Source: Planococcus maritimus
GTDB taxonomy: Bacteria > Bacillota > Bacilli > Bacillales_A > Planococcaceae
NCBI RefSeq assembly: GCF_001592825.1
Contig: NZ_LTZG01000001.1
Span: 806,001 to 870,000 of the forward strand
Direction: 5' to 3'
DNA: 64,000 bases
Notes under the pieces: model-generated
The model's database searches: none
Seen by the model: only the letters and a program-made list of their open reading frames with translations
Told to the model about the DNA's origin: nothing
Shown here: positions 19,902 to 29,549 of the stretch, piece by piece
Layout of the letters: each line of letters opens with the position of its first letter
How positions within the stretch are numbered: the stretch's first letter is position 1
Translations under genes and position numbers: made by a program

Positions 19902-20993
19902 TTAAGTAATATAAAATAATTTATATGGAAACATGTTTTGTCCACGCCACGAATCACCAAAATAGGCATTATAACTATAAAAAGCACTGTATAAGATAGC
20001 GATAATTAGAATTAAAACCTTAATTTTTTTATCGTTGTTAATCTTCAAAATTATTGGAAATAAGAAACAAATACTAAAATTCAAATACCATACCATTCTT
20101 CCAGTACCGATTATTGGCGAAAAAAGTTCTGTAACTACTTTTGCTAAAAATAAAAAATAATAAAACTGAAAATGAGGATGAGCTATTGTAAGCCTATTAT
20201 AGAAAAACGAAAATATTACTAATAATGGTAAAGTAGTAATGAACCCAATATCAAAGACACCAGAGGACTCTACATAACCTGCATATCGATCTGCTGTTAA
20301 GAATGGAAAGATTATAAACCTTACAGCCAAAAATCCTAAGGGAATAATTACTGCTATTTTTAGGATATTTTCTTTTTTGAAAAAGCCATTTTTATTTTTA
20401 TTAAAGAATAGTACTACTAAAGCAAAGAGTGCCGAATAATGGAAGGTAGTTGCTACTATGACCCATAAAATATATTTTTTATTATTACCTTCTAAAATAT
20501 ACTTGTAAGCATATGCAATTATTGCAACAGCTATACCCATCCGCATAATACCAAAATAATAAAAGTATTGCGTGCTAGCAAAAATGAATATTGCTAAGGG
20601 AAAGCTTATTTTGTCTATCTGATAGCAAATAGCTTTGTAAAAAAACAAGACAGTTATAAATGCTGCTATTACAAATAACCATTGATGATTTCCTAATAAA
20701 AAAGATAGTTTATACAACAAATAAAAACCTGGTTCAGTTATATGATTCTGATAATATGTAAATAAATCCATAGAATTAGCTTTTAAATAATTATAGTAAT
20801 AATTAGTCCCATCTACTCCAACACTCATGCTTCTTAGCCCCATTACAAGAACTAGCGATAATAAAGATATCCAGTAAAAAAACGGGTTCGGAGTTGTTTT
20901 TAAATCATTGGTTTTTGCAAAATACTGAGCTAAAAAAGCAAAAAAAGTTGAAAGTAAAACTACTCCAAAATAAATTACATATGAATAAACCAT
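19902..20993 (-). CDS. EpsG-type polysaccharide polymerase (Wzy)
   Basis: The 363-residue integral membrane protein has about ten hydrophobic segments and the EpsG family pattern: GLRSMSVGVDGTNYYYNY after the second helix, TEPGFYLLYKL, and FHYSALFALVVL. It is the only polymerase candidate in the locus and would join flipped repeat units on the outer membrane face. Confidence 0.85.
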   Translation of the reverse strand: MVYSYVIYFGVVLLSTFFAFLAQYFAKTNDLKTTPNPFFYWISLLSLVLVMGLRSMSVGVDGTNYYYNYLKANSMDLFTYYQNHITEPGFYLLYKLSFLLGNHQWLFVIAAFITVLFFYKAICYQIDKISFPLAIFIFASTQYFYYFGIMRMGIAVAIIAYAYKYILEGNNKKYILWVIVATTFHYSALFALVVLFFNKNKNGFFKKENILKIAVIIPLGFLAVRFIIFPFLTADRYAGYVESSGVFDIGFITTLPLLVIFSFFYNRLTIAHPHFQFYYFLFLAKVVTELFSPIIGTGRMVWYLNFSICFLFPIILKINNDKKIKVLILIIAILYSAFYSYNAYFGDSWRGQNMFPYKLFYIT

Positions 20994-21030
20994 TTCTTAA
21001 TTACCTCTCATACAATTATTTTCTTAATAA

Positions 21031-22185
21031 TTAAATTTCTCGAAAATAATTATTTACTTTTTGTACAAACTCTTTCTCAGAAAATTTATTGTTAACTTTT
21101 TGAAATCCCCTTGAACCAAATTCAAGTCTTTTATTTTGATCCTTCAAGAGAATTTCTAACGCATTAATTAGCTCGACTTTATTATCTTTTTCGATAACAA
21201 GTCCATCTATATTGTCGTCAACTATTTCTTTAGCTCCCCCAACATCTGTAACTATGACCGGCACTTTATAACTCATAGCCTCAATAGCAACTCTTGGTAA
21301 TCCCTCAGAGCGTGATGGCAAGACAAAAATATCTATTGCGCTGTAGATTTTTTCTATTTCATTAGAATAAGGTAAATGAATTAAAAAATCGCCATTTTCT
21401 TTTGCAGTTTTTTTGAGGGCTTCCCACTGAGACTCGTATCCTGGACTCGTATCCCCTACGACTAATAAATTAGGTTCGTTGCTGTCACTTTTTAAATCTT
21501 TGAAAGAATGTATTAAAAAATCTAATCCTTTCCTTTCATTTATTGATCCTAAATAACCTACAAGTAATTTATCTTTTGGTAGCTTTAGTTTTTGCTTCGA
21601 TATATTTTTATCATTAGTTTCTCCTTCGTTAAAACTAAATCCTGTATATATATTAGTAATTTTTTCTGCATGACTATCGATTACTGATTTAGGTATGTGT
21701 CTAAGCACACCATTAGCTATAGTGATTATATTAGTTGAAAGTCTTAAACTAATATTTGTCAAAAGTGAATTCGAAATATCCGACCTTATATACCACACAT
21801 TTTTTTTCCTCAATAATTTTGTTGATAAAATTGAATATATTAAAGCTCTAAGATCATTTACATACACAATATCTATGTTATTTTTTCGTATGTATTTGAT
21901 TAACTTTATGTTATAAACCAAAATTTGAAATCCTACAGTCATTTTTTTAAATACGGAGTACTTAAGAACCTTCCCTCCGAAGACATTAGACTCTTGTCCG
22001 ATTTTCAAAATTGTGAAGGGTATATTTTCTTTTCTAAGATTCTTGCTTAACATTCCATTTTCTGTAGTAACTACAGTGGGTTCAAATTTTTCGCTATCTA
22101 AACTCTTTATAAGTTTCACCATGCTTTTTTGTGCACCATAAAAAGAATTAAAACGAGATTCCAGAAACAAAATTTTTCTTTTCAT
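21031..22185 (-). CDS. Glycosyltransferase, GT4 family
   Basis: The GT-B fold is indicated by an N-terminal FLESRFNSFYGAQKSMVKL, LVGYLGSINERKGLDFLI in the donor domain, and VLPSRSEGLPRVAIEAMSYK (E-x7-E). It is a cytosolic enzyme of repeat-unit assembly. Specificity is unknown. The stop codon lies just after the start region of the polymerase gene upstream spacing, consistent with one transcript. Confidence 0.9.
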   Translation of the reverse strand: MKRKILFLESRFNSFYGAQKSMVKLIKSLDSEKFEPTVVTTENGMLSKNLRKENIPFTILKIGQESNVFGGKVLKYSVFKKMTVGFQILVYNIKLIKYIRKNNIDIVYVNDLRALIYSILSTKLLRKKNVWYIRSDISNSLLTNISLRLSTNIITIANGVLRHIPKSVIDSHAEKITNIYTGFSFNEGETNDKNISKQKLKLPKDKLLVGYLGSINERKGLDFLIHSFKDLKSDSNEPNLLVVGDTSPGYESQWEALKKTAKENGDFLIHLPYSNEIEKIYSAIDIFVLPSRSEGLPRVAIEAMSYKVPVIVTDVGGAKEIVDDNIDGLVIEKDNKVELINALEILLKDQNKRLEFGSRGFQKVNNKFSEKEFVQKVNNYFREI

Positions 22186-22197
22186 TAAGTTAACCCC

Positions 22198-23277
22198 TTA
22201 TTTATAAATAGCTTTTAAGTACTCATCAACTACAATACTTCTGCTAAACTCTCTTTCAACTTTTTCTCTTCCAGCTAACCCCATATTTTTTTTAGATTTA
22301 TAATCTAGACTAATGAACTTTTCAATCTTTTGAATTAAATCCTGAGTATCAACTTCTTTAAAAATAAATCCATTAACCCCGTCATCTACTACTTCCTTAC
22401 AGCCTGGCCTATTAGTTGTAATAATCGGTCTACCACTTGCTGCACTCTCTAATAAAACATTTGACATACCTTCGGGATAATAACTCGGATGAATTGTACA
22501 ATGGGATATCTTATGAAATTCTCTAATATCGTCTTTTCTTCCGTGATAAACTACGGTTCCTTCCCTACTCATTTCTCCTAGTAGTTTTATGTATTTTTCA
22601 TCAGCAGCGCCTAGTATATGAAATTCCACATTTTGATATTTTTTCTTTATATATACTGCAGCTTCTAGGTATTGATCGATGCCCTTTTCCTTGATAACTC
22701 TACCAATAAATAAAAACACAGTCTTTTCAGTAGTAGGATATTTTAAAACTTGATAATGATCTAAATTAACTCCTGAACCTGGAATAATTCGAGAATTAAT
22801 TGCAACTATTTTTTTTTCATCAAAGAAGTTCTTATTAGACTTATTCTGAAAGAAAACAGTATCTGCTTGTTTTAAACCTAGTCTATACAAAAAGATTGTT
22901 ATTTTTTGAAGAAATCCATTTTTTTCAACAGCAGTACCTAAACCCGTAATATTGGAAATATACCTAGCTTTATTTAAACTTGCTGCTAAGCCTCCATAAA
23001 TATTTGGCTTTATAGTGTAAGTTAAAACTACATCAGGATTAATTTTTTTTATTAACGAAAAATATTTAATAAATAGTGCAAAATCATTTAGTGGGTTCAT
23101 GCCCCTTCTACTAAGAGGAATATCGATAATTTCACTTTTTAAATCTCTTATTTTGGGATTAAAGTTACCTTCAGGAATAGCTATGAAAGTTTCATTTTTT
23201 TTAGTTAACTCTTGGATTAGTTCTCTTCTAAATTTCAATATTCCAATATCATTATTTGAAAGAATCAAAACTTTCAT
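22198..23277 (-). CDS. Glycosyltransferase, GT4 family (probable second-sugar transferase)
   Basis: A GT-B enzyme with a short N-terminus (MKVLILSNNDIGILKFRREL), NPDVVLTYTIKPNIYGGLAA, the donor-site VFLFIGRVIKEKGIDQYLEA and SYYPEGMSNVLLESAASGRP. The TYTIKPNIYG segment is shared by enzymes such as PglA-type transferases that act right after the initiating phosphoglycosyltransferase, so it may add the second sugar. That role is inference from similarity and position next to the initiation genes. Confidence 0.88.
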   Translation of the reverse strand: MKVLILSNNDIGILKFRRELIQELTKKNETFIAIPEGNFNPKIRDLKSEIIDIPLSRRGMNPLNDFALFIKYFSLIKKINPDVVLTYTIKPNIYGGLAASLNKARYISNITGLGTAVEKNGFLQKITIFLYRLGLKQADTVFFQNKSNKNFFDEKKIVAINSRIIPGSGVNLDHYQVLKYPTTEKTVFLFIGRVIKEKGIDQYLEAAVYIKKKYQNVEFHILGAADEKYIKLLGEMSREGTVVYHGRKDDIREFHKISHCTIHPSYYPEGMSNVLLESAASGRPIITTNRPGCKEVVDDGVNGFIFKEVDTQDLIQKIEKFISLDYKSKKNMGLAGREKVEREFSRSIVVDEYLKAIYK

Positions 23278-23479
23278 TAATTTCCCCCACCTTACCTGAC
23301 TGGATCAATTACGCAGAATTAAAGTTCAACTTTCAATATTCTTACTTATGATTCAGTGACCAGTTTTTTAAAATTAATCGCTATTTTTTAATTTCTTTAC
23401 TTTTCTGAATACCATATCCAATTAATATAAAAGATTATGAGTTTAAAACAGATTTTTCTAGGCTTAATCACTAATAATA

Positions 23480-24130
23480 TTAAATTATTCCAACTAAACT
23501 TTTTATCTTTCTTCCTGGTGTACCTACATATACACTATGACTTTCTGCATCTTGAAGAAGTACAGTTCCCGCTCCAATAATCGTGCTCTCTCCTATTTGA
23601 TTGAGCCCAGTTACGATTGTACATCCCATGCCAATAAATACTTTTTCTTTAATCTTTATTGATGCCCCAACACTAGTAAGAGTCGAAACCAAACATCCTC
23701 TTTCCACCATAGTATGATGTGCTATTACTACTCCTGGACTTAAAATACAATAATCTTTAATTTCTACTTTTGTCCACACAGTGGCATTTGCTTGAATGTA
23801 TACACCCTGACCAATTTTAGCAGTGGGGCTGATTACTGCTGACGAATGAATTAAAGTTGGGGTTTCACCATTGTGCTTATTAATGAATTCCATCAAATTA
23901 CATCTAATTTCGTTATTACCGATTGCAACGATAAACTTTCTTCCTTTTATATACTTCGCTGGCAAAGTCGAAAACTTCCCAATCACCAAACTCTCCATCA
24001 CTGTCTGACCGATTTTGCTTTCGTCTTCGTCAAAAAAACCTGCTATAGTATAACCCGCATGTTCTGCTAATTCACACATAGCTTCGCCATATGTGCCAGC
24101 ACCTATAATGAAAATATCGTTACTCAACAT
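23480..24130 (-). CDS. PglD/EpsM-type sugar N-acetyltransferase (left-handed beta-helix)
   Basis: An N-terminal small Rossmann-like domain (DIFIIGAGTYGEAMCELAEH) precedes hexapeptide repeats (SPTAKIGQGVYIQANATVWT and VVIAHHTMVERGCLVSTL), the architecture of PglD and NeuD family acetyltransferases. It would acetylate the 4-amino group of the UDP-sugar made by the dehydratase and aminotransferase of this operon, giving a UDP-diacetylbacillosamine-type donor. The active-site histidine pair (AHH) is present. A 200-base AT-rich gap separates it from the next glycosyltransferase gene. Confidence 0.88.
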   Translation of the reverse strand: MLSNDIFIIGAGTYGEAMCELAEHAGYTIAGFFDEDESKIGQTVMESLVIGKFSTLPAKYIKGRKFIVAIGNNEIRCNLMEFINKHNGETPTLIHSSAVISPTAKIGQGVYIQANATVWTKVEIKDYCILSPGVVIAHHTMVERGCLVSTLTSVGASIKIKEKVFIGMGCTIVTGLNQIGESTIIGAGTVLLQDAESHSVYVGTPGRKIKSLVGII

Positions 24131-24154
24131 ATTAAAACCTACTCTCTCGAGAGA

Positions 24155-24784
24155 TTATTTACTACCTTCAAATCTTTTCATTGTAGTTTTTTCGTTTGAA
24201 TTTATATCACTTCGTTTAATAATTTTCACTACTGTCATGAATATTATTTTTATATCTAAAAGTAAGGATACATTTTCTACATAAAAAAGATCGTGATTAA
24301 ACTTTTCTTCCCAACCGATTGTATTTCGACCATTAACTTGGGCATATCCAGTTAAACCAGGTCTTACATTATGCCGCTTTTTTTGTTCCTCATTATACAA
24401 ATCTAAGTAATCAATAAGTAGCGGACGCGGTCCAACAAGAGACATTTCACCCTTTAATACATTTAAAAACCCTGGTAATTCATCCAATGAGCTAGACCTT
24501 AGAATTTTACCGAACTTTGTATGTCGAAGATTGTTAGGCAGCAAGTTACCATTTTCATCTTTCTCATTGGTCATGGAACGAAACTTGTACATAGGAAATA
24601 CTTCTTCGTTCAAACCAGGCCTTTTATGTTTAAAAATCACCGGGGACCCCAGATTAACTCTTACTAAAAGAGCAACTACGATATAAACGGGGCTTAATAC
24701 TATTATTGCCATTAGTGAAAAAACAAGATCAATTAATCGTTTGATAAATTTTTTGTATATTCTATTCTGTTTACTTCTTATCAT
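24155..24784 (-). CDS. Initiating sugar-1-phosphate transferase (PglC/EpsL type)
   Basis: A short monotopic phosphoglycosyltransferase of 209 residues. One N-terminal hydrophobic re-entrant helix is followed by the conserved KRPGLNEEVFPMYKFRSMT, SLDELPGFLNVLKGEMSLVG with PRPLL, and RPGLTGYAQVNGRN motifs; the DE in SLDELP is the catalytic dyad. It transfers the first sugar-1-phosphate to undecaprenyl phosphate at the membrane. It overlaps the aminotransferase gene by four bases. Its small size and the neighbouring Pgl-like genes suggest a bacillosamine-type sugar as substrate rather than galactose. Confidence 0.92.
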   Translation of the reverse strand: MIRSKQNRIYKKFIKRLIDLVFSLMAIIVLSPVYIVVALLVRVNLGSPVIFKHKRPGLNEEVFPMYKFRSMTNEKDENGNLLPNNLRHTKFGKILRSSSLDELPGFLNVLKGEMSLVGPRPLLIDYLDLYNEEQKKRHNVRPGLTGYAQVNGRNTIGWEEKFNHDLFYVENVSLLLDIKIIFMTVVKIIKRSDINSNEKTTMKRFEGSK

Positions 24785-25935
24785 TTATTTCCCCACACTC
24801 TTCGAACAGTTAGCACTACACGCTTTAAATCTTCCAATGTCATTTTTGAATCACTCGGCAAACAAATGCCATTAATAAATAGATCTTCAAAAATCCCCTT
24901 ACCAACAAAATCAAAATCTTTAAAATAAGGTTGCATATGCATTGGCTTCCAGACGGGGCGAGATTCTATATTTTCTGCTTCTAAAGCTTCCATAATATCA
25001 TTTGGTCTTACTTCACCAGTCAATAAGGCTGCGCTTAACCAGTAATTAGCTTCATCCCAATCATTATCTGGCATCAATTGCATACCTTCTAAGTCGTTTA
25101 GATTATCCTTATAATAAGTCAAAATGAAATTTTTTTTAGCTACCCGATTTTCTAGCACTTTTAATTGTCCACGGCCTATTCCAGCAGAGACATTACTCAT
25201 CCGGTAATTATATCCAAGTTCACTGTGCTGATAATGTCTTGCTTGGTCTCTAGATTGCGTAGCCCAAAATTTCGCTTTTTGAATTCTCTCTTCATTATCA
25301 GAAACAAGCATCCCACCACCAGAAGTGGTAATAATTTTGTTCCCATTGAATGAAAATATTCCGTAATTACCGAAAGTACCGGTATGTTGTCCTTTATAAT
25401 AAGTTCCAAGTGATTCAGCAGCATCTTCAATCAACGAAACATTATACTTATTGCATAGTTCAACAATCCGGTCCATATCAGCAGACATGCCATACAAGTG
25501 CACTACAATCACTGCTTTTACATCAGGATATTTTTCAAACGCCTCTTCTAGAGCATCAGGATCCATATTCCACGTTTTATAATCACTATCGATAAACACG
25601 GGCATAGCACCTTCGTATATGATTGGATTAGCCGTAGCGGAGAAAGTAAGTGTTGAACAGAAGACGATATCTCCTTTTTTAACGCCCGCTGCTTTTAAGG
25701 CTAAGTGGATTGCCGCAGTCCCAGAAGATAGAGCCACCGCCGATTTAATCCCTACTTTTTTTGCTAACTCTTTTTCAAATTCATCAACATTCGTTCCAAG
25801 AGGAGCAATCCAATTTGTATCAAAAGCCTCTTTTACATAAGCTTGCTCGTATCCTTCATCACTCATATGAGGTGAAGAGAGGAATATTCGCTTATCTTTT
25901 TTATTAACTTGATTTTTTCGATTCAACTGAACCAT
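24781..25935 (-). CDS. DegT/DnrJ/EryC1 aminotransferase (PglE/EpsN type)
   Basis: A PLP-dependent sugar aminotransferase of 384 residues. It has VALSSGTAAIHLALKAAGVK for cofactor phosphate binding, EDAAESLG, and the Schiff-base lysine in FSFNGNKIITTSGGG. It would add the 4-amino group to the 4-keto sugar made by the adjacent dehydratase. Gene order (dehydratase, aminotransferase, PGT, acetyltransferase) matches both Campylobacter pgl logic and the B. subtilis epsC-N-L-M set. Confidence 0.93.
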   Translation of the reverse strand: MVQLNRKNQVNKKDKRIFLSSPHMSDEGYEQAYVKEAFDTNWIAPLGTNVDEFEKELAKKVGIKSAVALSSGTAAIHLALKAAGVKKGDIVFCSTLTFSATANPIIYEGAMPVFIDSDYKTWNMDPDALEEAFEKYPDVKAVIVVHLYGMSADMDRIVELCNKYNVSLIEDAAESLGTYYKGQHTGTFGNYGIFSFNGNKIITTSGGGMLVSDNEERIQKAKFWATQSRDQARHYQHSELGYNYRMSNVSAGIGRGQLKVLENRVAKKNFILTYYKDNLNDLEGMQLMPDNDWDEANYWLSAALLTGEVRPNDIMEALEAENIESRPVWKPMHMQPYFKDFDFVGKGIFEDLFINGICLPSDSKMTLEDLKRVVLTVRRVWGNK

Positions 25936-25956
25936 TACGCTCCCTCACAATTCAAA

Positions 25957-27810
25957 TTAAATTAATTGTTTTGCTTTAGTTGCTACGTTCTTACGGTTCG
26001 CTAAGTCCACTAGTATTTTTTTAAGTTCATGACCATCCATTTCATGAAACTTTTCCATAATATACTTGAGCTCAAGTTCTGCTACAGGGTTCGCGACGCC
26101 AATAAAAATTTTAGGAAAAACTTGCTTATCTTGAATTTCATCCGAATCAAGTAATTCTTCGTACATTTTCTCTCCGGGGCGAATTCCAGAAAAGTTAATT
26201 TGAATATCATCTTCAGAGTAGCCAGATAACCGGATTAAGTTTTTCGCCAAGTCTACTATTCTAACTGGCTCACCCATATCTAGAACAAACACTTCTCCAC
26301 CACGCGCTAGTGTTCCAGCCTGAATTACTAAGCGTGAAGCTTCAGGAATTGTCATAAAATAACGAGTCATATCCGGATGTGTTACTGTCACAGGCCCACC
26401 ATCTGCAATTTGCTTTTTGAATAGAGGTATAACTGATCCACGAGAACCAAGTACATTTCCAAACCTTACTGCGACGAACGTAGTTTCGCTTCGTTTCGCT
26501 AAATTTTGTACAATCATTTCCGCGAAGCGTTTTGATGCGCCCATCACATTTGGCGGGTTGACCGCTTTATCAGTCGACACCATGACGAAGCTTTTCACTC
26601 CAGCCATATGAGATGCTTCTGCAACGTTCTTAGTACCATAAATGTTGTTTTTCACAGCTTCCATTGGGTTCCATTCCATTAAAGGAACATGCTTATGAGC
26701 TGCCGCGTGATACACAACATCCGGTTTGTATTCATCCATGATTGCGATAATGCGTTCACGATCTTGAATATCCGCTATTAATGGAATTATTTCAGTTTCG
26801 TCGCCAATAGCCTTGCGCAACTCCATATCAATTAAATAAATGGAATTTTCACCATGACCCAGTAATAAGAGTTGTTTGGGTCCGAATCGAGCGATTTGAC
26901 GGCAAATTTCAGACCCAATTGATCCGCCTGCCCCGGTCACCAAAATTGTCTTATCAGTTAATTGGTCCGCGATTTTATTCATGTCCAGCTTTACTTCTTC
27001 ACGACCAAGAAGATCTTCAATTTTCACATCTTGAATATCTGTAACTGACACTTTGCCAGTCATTATATCTTCAATAAGTGGAATAGTTTGGGTCTTGATA
27101 CCAGTATCCATACAATGCTTAATTAATTCCGCTGATTCTTGCTTGCTAAGCGAAGGAATAGCGACAATAATCCGTTCAACAGTATTGTCTTTTGCAATAG
27201 CGTCAATGTTTTTAGTTGCACCATCCACTACGCGGACATCGTAAATATCTAATCCATGTTTATTTTTATCATCATCGACGAATAAGACAGGTAAAAATCC
27301 ATTTTCCGGATTGTTCAATAGCTGGCGCGCAACAAGCGTTCCAGCTTTTCCTGCACCCACAATCATTGTTCGCTTCAAATCTTGGTCTGACGGTTTAAAC
27401 TTAAAAGCCCGACCGCGCATCATCCGCCATGAAAGGCGAGAGCCGCCGATTAAAAGCACATGCAGCATCCAAGTTATCGCTAAGGCTCTTACAAGAATAT
27501 CACCGCGATAAAGATATTGAACAAGTCCAATTGCTAGAATAGATAAGCTCACCGCTTTGACAATAGAAGAAAGTTCGCCAACCGAGGCGTATTCCCACAC
27601 CTTTCGATATAGGCCGAAATACATAGCAAATACGTGGTGCGCAATGAAGATTGTCAAGGCGCTTGCTAAGAGGAATTGGTTCTGGAAGATGTCTACGTAA
27701 GGGTAGAGGATATAGTAGCCGACAAAAATGGAAAAGAAAACGATTAATGAATCGACTACTATGAGTAATGACATTCTGTTTTTCAGTGACAATATGGTCC
27801 ACCCTTTCAC
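25957..27810 (-). CDS. Membrane UDP-GlcNAc 4,6-dehydratase (PglF/EpsC/CapD family)
   Basis: Four or five N-terminal membrane helices (about 10-125), a CoA-binding-like Rossmann domain (GAGKAGTLVARQL) and a C-terminal SDR domain (TGAGGSIGSEICRQ; STDKAVNPPNVMGASKR) make up the full 617-residue family architecture. In this family the usual active-site tyrosine is replaced by methionine (VMGASK) and the TDK residues take part in catalysis, as seen here. It catalyses the first step of the diamino sugar pathway. Confidence 0.93.
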   Translation of the reverse strand: MKGWTILSLKNRMSLLIVVDSLIVFFSIFVGYYILYPYVDIFQNQFLLASALTIFIAHHVFAMYFGLYRKVWEYASVGELSSIVKAVSLSILAIGLVQYLYRGDILVRALAITWMLHVLLIGGSRLSWRMMRGRAFKFKPSDQDLKRTMIVGAGKAGTLVARQLLNNPENGFLPVLFVDDDKNKHGLDIYDVRVVDGATKNIDAIAKDNTVERIIVAIPSLSKQESAELIKHCMDTGIKTQTIPLIEDIMTGKVSVTDIQDVKIEDLLGREEVKLDMNKIADQLTDKTILVTGAGGSIGSEICRQIARFGPKQLLLLGHGENSIYLIDMELRKAIGDETEIIPLIADIQDRERIIAIMDEYKPDVVYHAAAHKHVPLMEWNPMEAVKNNIYGTKNVAEASHMAGVKSFVMVSTDKAVNPPNVMGASKRFAEMIVQNLAKRSETTFVAVRFGNVLGSRGSVIPLFKKQIADGGPVTVTHPDMTRYFMTIPEASRLVIQAGTLARGGEVFVLDMGEPVRIVDLAKNLIRLSGYSEDDIQINFSGIRPGEKMYEELLDSDEIQDKQVFPKIFIGVANPVAELELKYIMEKFHEMDGHELKKILVDLANRKNVATKAKQLI

Positions 27811-27917
27811 TAGGCAATACTAAATACATACGTTTTGGAAATCCGTTGCTAATTTTAACATGTATTTACCAGTAAAGATAGAGTATATATGTAAAATTAA
27901 TACTATAATATTAGTTT

Positions 27918-28685
27918 TTACGCAAATATATTCCACCACTTTCCCTTTTCTATGTCTTGTGGCTCAACAACGTATAAGTCTTGGTCTAGGAGTACACGGT
28001 CATTGTTCTCGAGCAGGATGTCGATTATCTCATGGCGGTTCTTTTTCTCAAGTACGTCGAGACCTGCATTGAAATGAAATGGACGGACATCTTCACTATG
28101 GACATCAGACCCGTAAACATGGATCATATTAGCATCAATAAGCTGAAGAGCCGTCTTTTGGATGCTCTTACCGAAGCTACCAGATAGTGATCCAGCGGTT
28201 ACTTGCGCCATTGCACCGTGAATTAAGAGCTTTTTCAAACGCTCAGGCTTTTGAATGATTCCTTGGTTGCGTTCTGCGTGGGCGATGATTGGGATATAAC
28301 CGGTTGTGATCAATTGCTGGATGACCGGTACCGTATATGCTGGGATACCTGTAGATGGAAGCTCCAATAACACATAACGTGATTCAGCCAAGGTTAAAGC
28401 TTCGCCATTCGCGAGACGCTCCGGCAGTTTATCCGACAAACGGCATTCCTGTCCGCTGTAAATTTCCAACGGCAATTGAGCTAGTTTCACATAATCTTTC
28501 ACCGCTTTTAACTGCATGCGAAGTGCCGGGATGTCCGTCTTGAAGTTCGGATGATGCCCGTGCGGTGTGGCGATGATGCCAGCCAATTGTTCATTAACCG
28601 CCATATCCAGCAGACGCTTTGTGTGTTCCATTGTTTCCGGACCATCGTCCAAAGTCGGTAAAATATGTGCGTGTGTATCGATCAT
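27918..28685 (-). CDS. PHP-type protein-tyrosine phosphatase (YwqE/CapC)
   Basis: The N-terminal metal-binding motif MIDTHAHILPTLDDGPETME, TPHGHHP, AHAERN and the C-terminal YGSDVHSEDVRP are those of manganese-dependent PHP phosphatases that reverse BY-kinase autophosphorylation. Its position directly after the kinase gene supports this. A partial terminator hairpin lies between the two genes, so the phosphatase may be made at a lower level than the kinase. Confidence 0.93.
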   Translation of the reverse strand: MIDTHAHILPTLDDGPETMEHTKRLLDMAVNEQLAGIIATPHGHHPNFKTDIPALRMQLKAVKDYVKLAQLPLEIYSGQECRLSDKLPERLANGEALTLAESRYVLLELPSTGIPAYTVPVIQQLITTGYIPIIAHAERNQGIIQKPERLKKLLIHGAMAQVTAGSLSGSFGKSIQKTALQLIDANMIHVYGSDVHSEDVRPFHFNAGLDVLEKKNRHEIIDILLENNDRVLLDQDLYVVEPQDIEKGKWWNIFA

Positions 28686-28830
28686 GCAAGTCTCCTCCTG
28701 TTGCTTAGCCTTTGTATTGTTCGCCCAAATGCAATTTCTTTATATAAAGTCTCACGATTGGTAGCTTTATCATCCAATTGCCCATTCAGGCTGTTGCTCA
28801 AAAACCCAGAATTTTCATTAAAAGAAAGAG

Positions 28831-28855
28831 CAAAAGAGGAAAACCCTCTTTTACT
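28831..28855 (-). terminator. Short hairpin between kinase and phosphatase genes
   Basis: AAAAGAGG-GTTT-TCCTCTTTT on the minus strand starts at the kinase stop codon, but its U tract is short (TTTTGC). It is probably a leaky terminator or an RNA-stabilising stem inside the operon. Confidence 0.45.
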
Positions 28856-29549
28856 CAGCGTTTCCGTAATATTGATAGTAATAACTGTCTTTAGCAAGTA
28901 CGAAGTTATTGAGTACTGCACCAATCAACTTACTGTTGGAAGCTTCAATTGCTTCTTTTGCTTTGGCAGCCATTTCTTTTTCGGTCGTTCCAGAGTTGAC
29001 GACAAGAATCGCCCCATCACATTTATTTGCAAGCACTTGTCCGTCCGTTACAGACAAGACCGGCGGTGCATCGAAAATGACAACATCATAGCGCTTTTTC
29101 AAATCCGCAATAAGCATACCCATCGCGTTTGATGCAAGCAGTTCTGCGGGGTTTGGCGGAATCGGACCACATGTCATCAAGTCTAAGCGCTCGATGGTTG
29201 TTGGGCGAATAGCATTTTCTACAGTAGCTTGACGCGTCAACACGTTTGATAGGCCGATGGTGTTCGGCATATGGAATGTGTAATGTGTTGTCGGTTTGCG
29301 CATATCCCCGTCGACGAGCAAAACATTCTTGCCTTCTTGAGCGAATACAGTCGCAAGGTTTGCAGAAGTAGTTGATTTCCCTTCTCCTGGTGCTGCGGAA
29401 GTTACGACGATTGAACGCAGTTCTACATCTGGAGATGCGAAATTGACATTGGTACGCAAGGTGCGGAACTGCTCGGACACGAATGAGCGGGGTGTTGTAT
29501 AGGTAACAACTTTACGGGCAGTTTGCTGCAGCTGTTTTTTCTTAGCCAT
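28851..29549 (-). CDS. BY-type tyrosine kinase (YwqD/EpsB/CapB)
   Basis: It is the cytosolic ATPase half of a bacterial tyrosine kinase. It has Walker A (TSAAPGEGKSTTSANLA), Walker A' (VLLVDGDMRKPT), Walker B (DVVIFDAPPV) and a C-terminal tyrosine cluster (DSYYYQYYG) for autophosphorylation. It needs the transmembrane adaptor encoded just upstream, whose stop codon it overlaps by eight bases. It likely controls chain length and the UDP-glucose dehydrogenase. Confidence 0.95.
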   Translation of the reverse strand: MAKKKQLQQTARKVVTYTTPRSFVSEQFRTLRTNVNFASPDVELRSIVVTSAAPGEGKSTTSANLATVFAQEGKNVLLVDGDMRKPTTHYTFHMPNTIGLSNVLTRQATVENAIRPTTIERLDLMTCGPIPPNPAELLASNAMGMLIADLKKRYDVVIFDAPPVLSVTDGQVLANKCDGAILVVNSGTTEKEMAAKAKEAIEASNSKLIGAVLNNFVLAKDSYYYQYYGNAE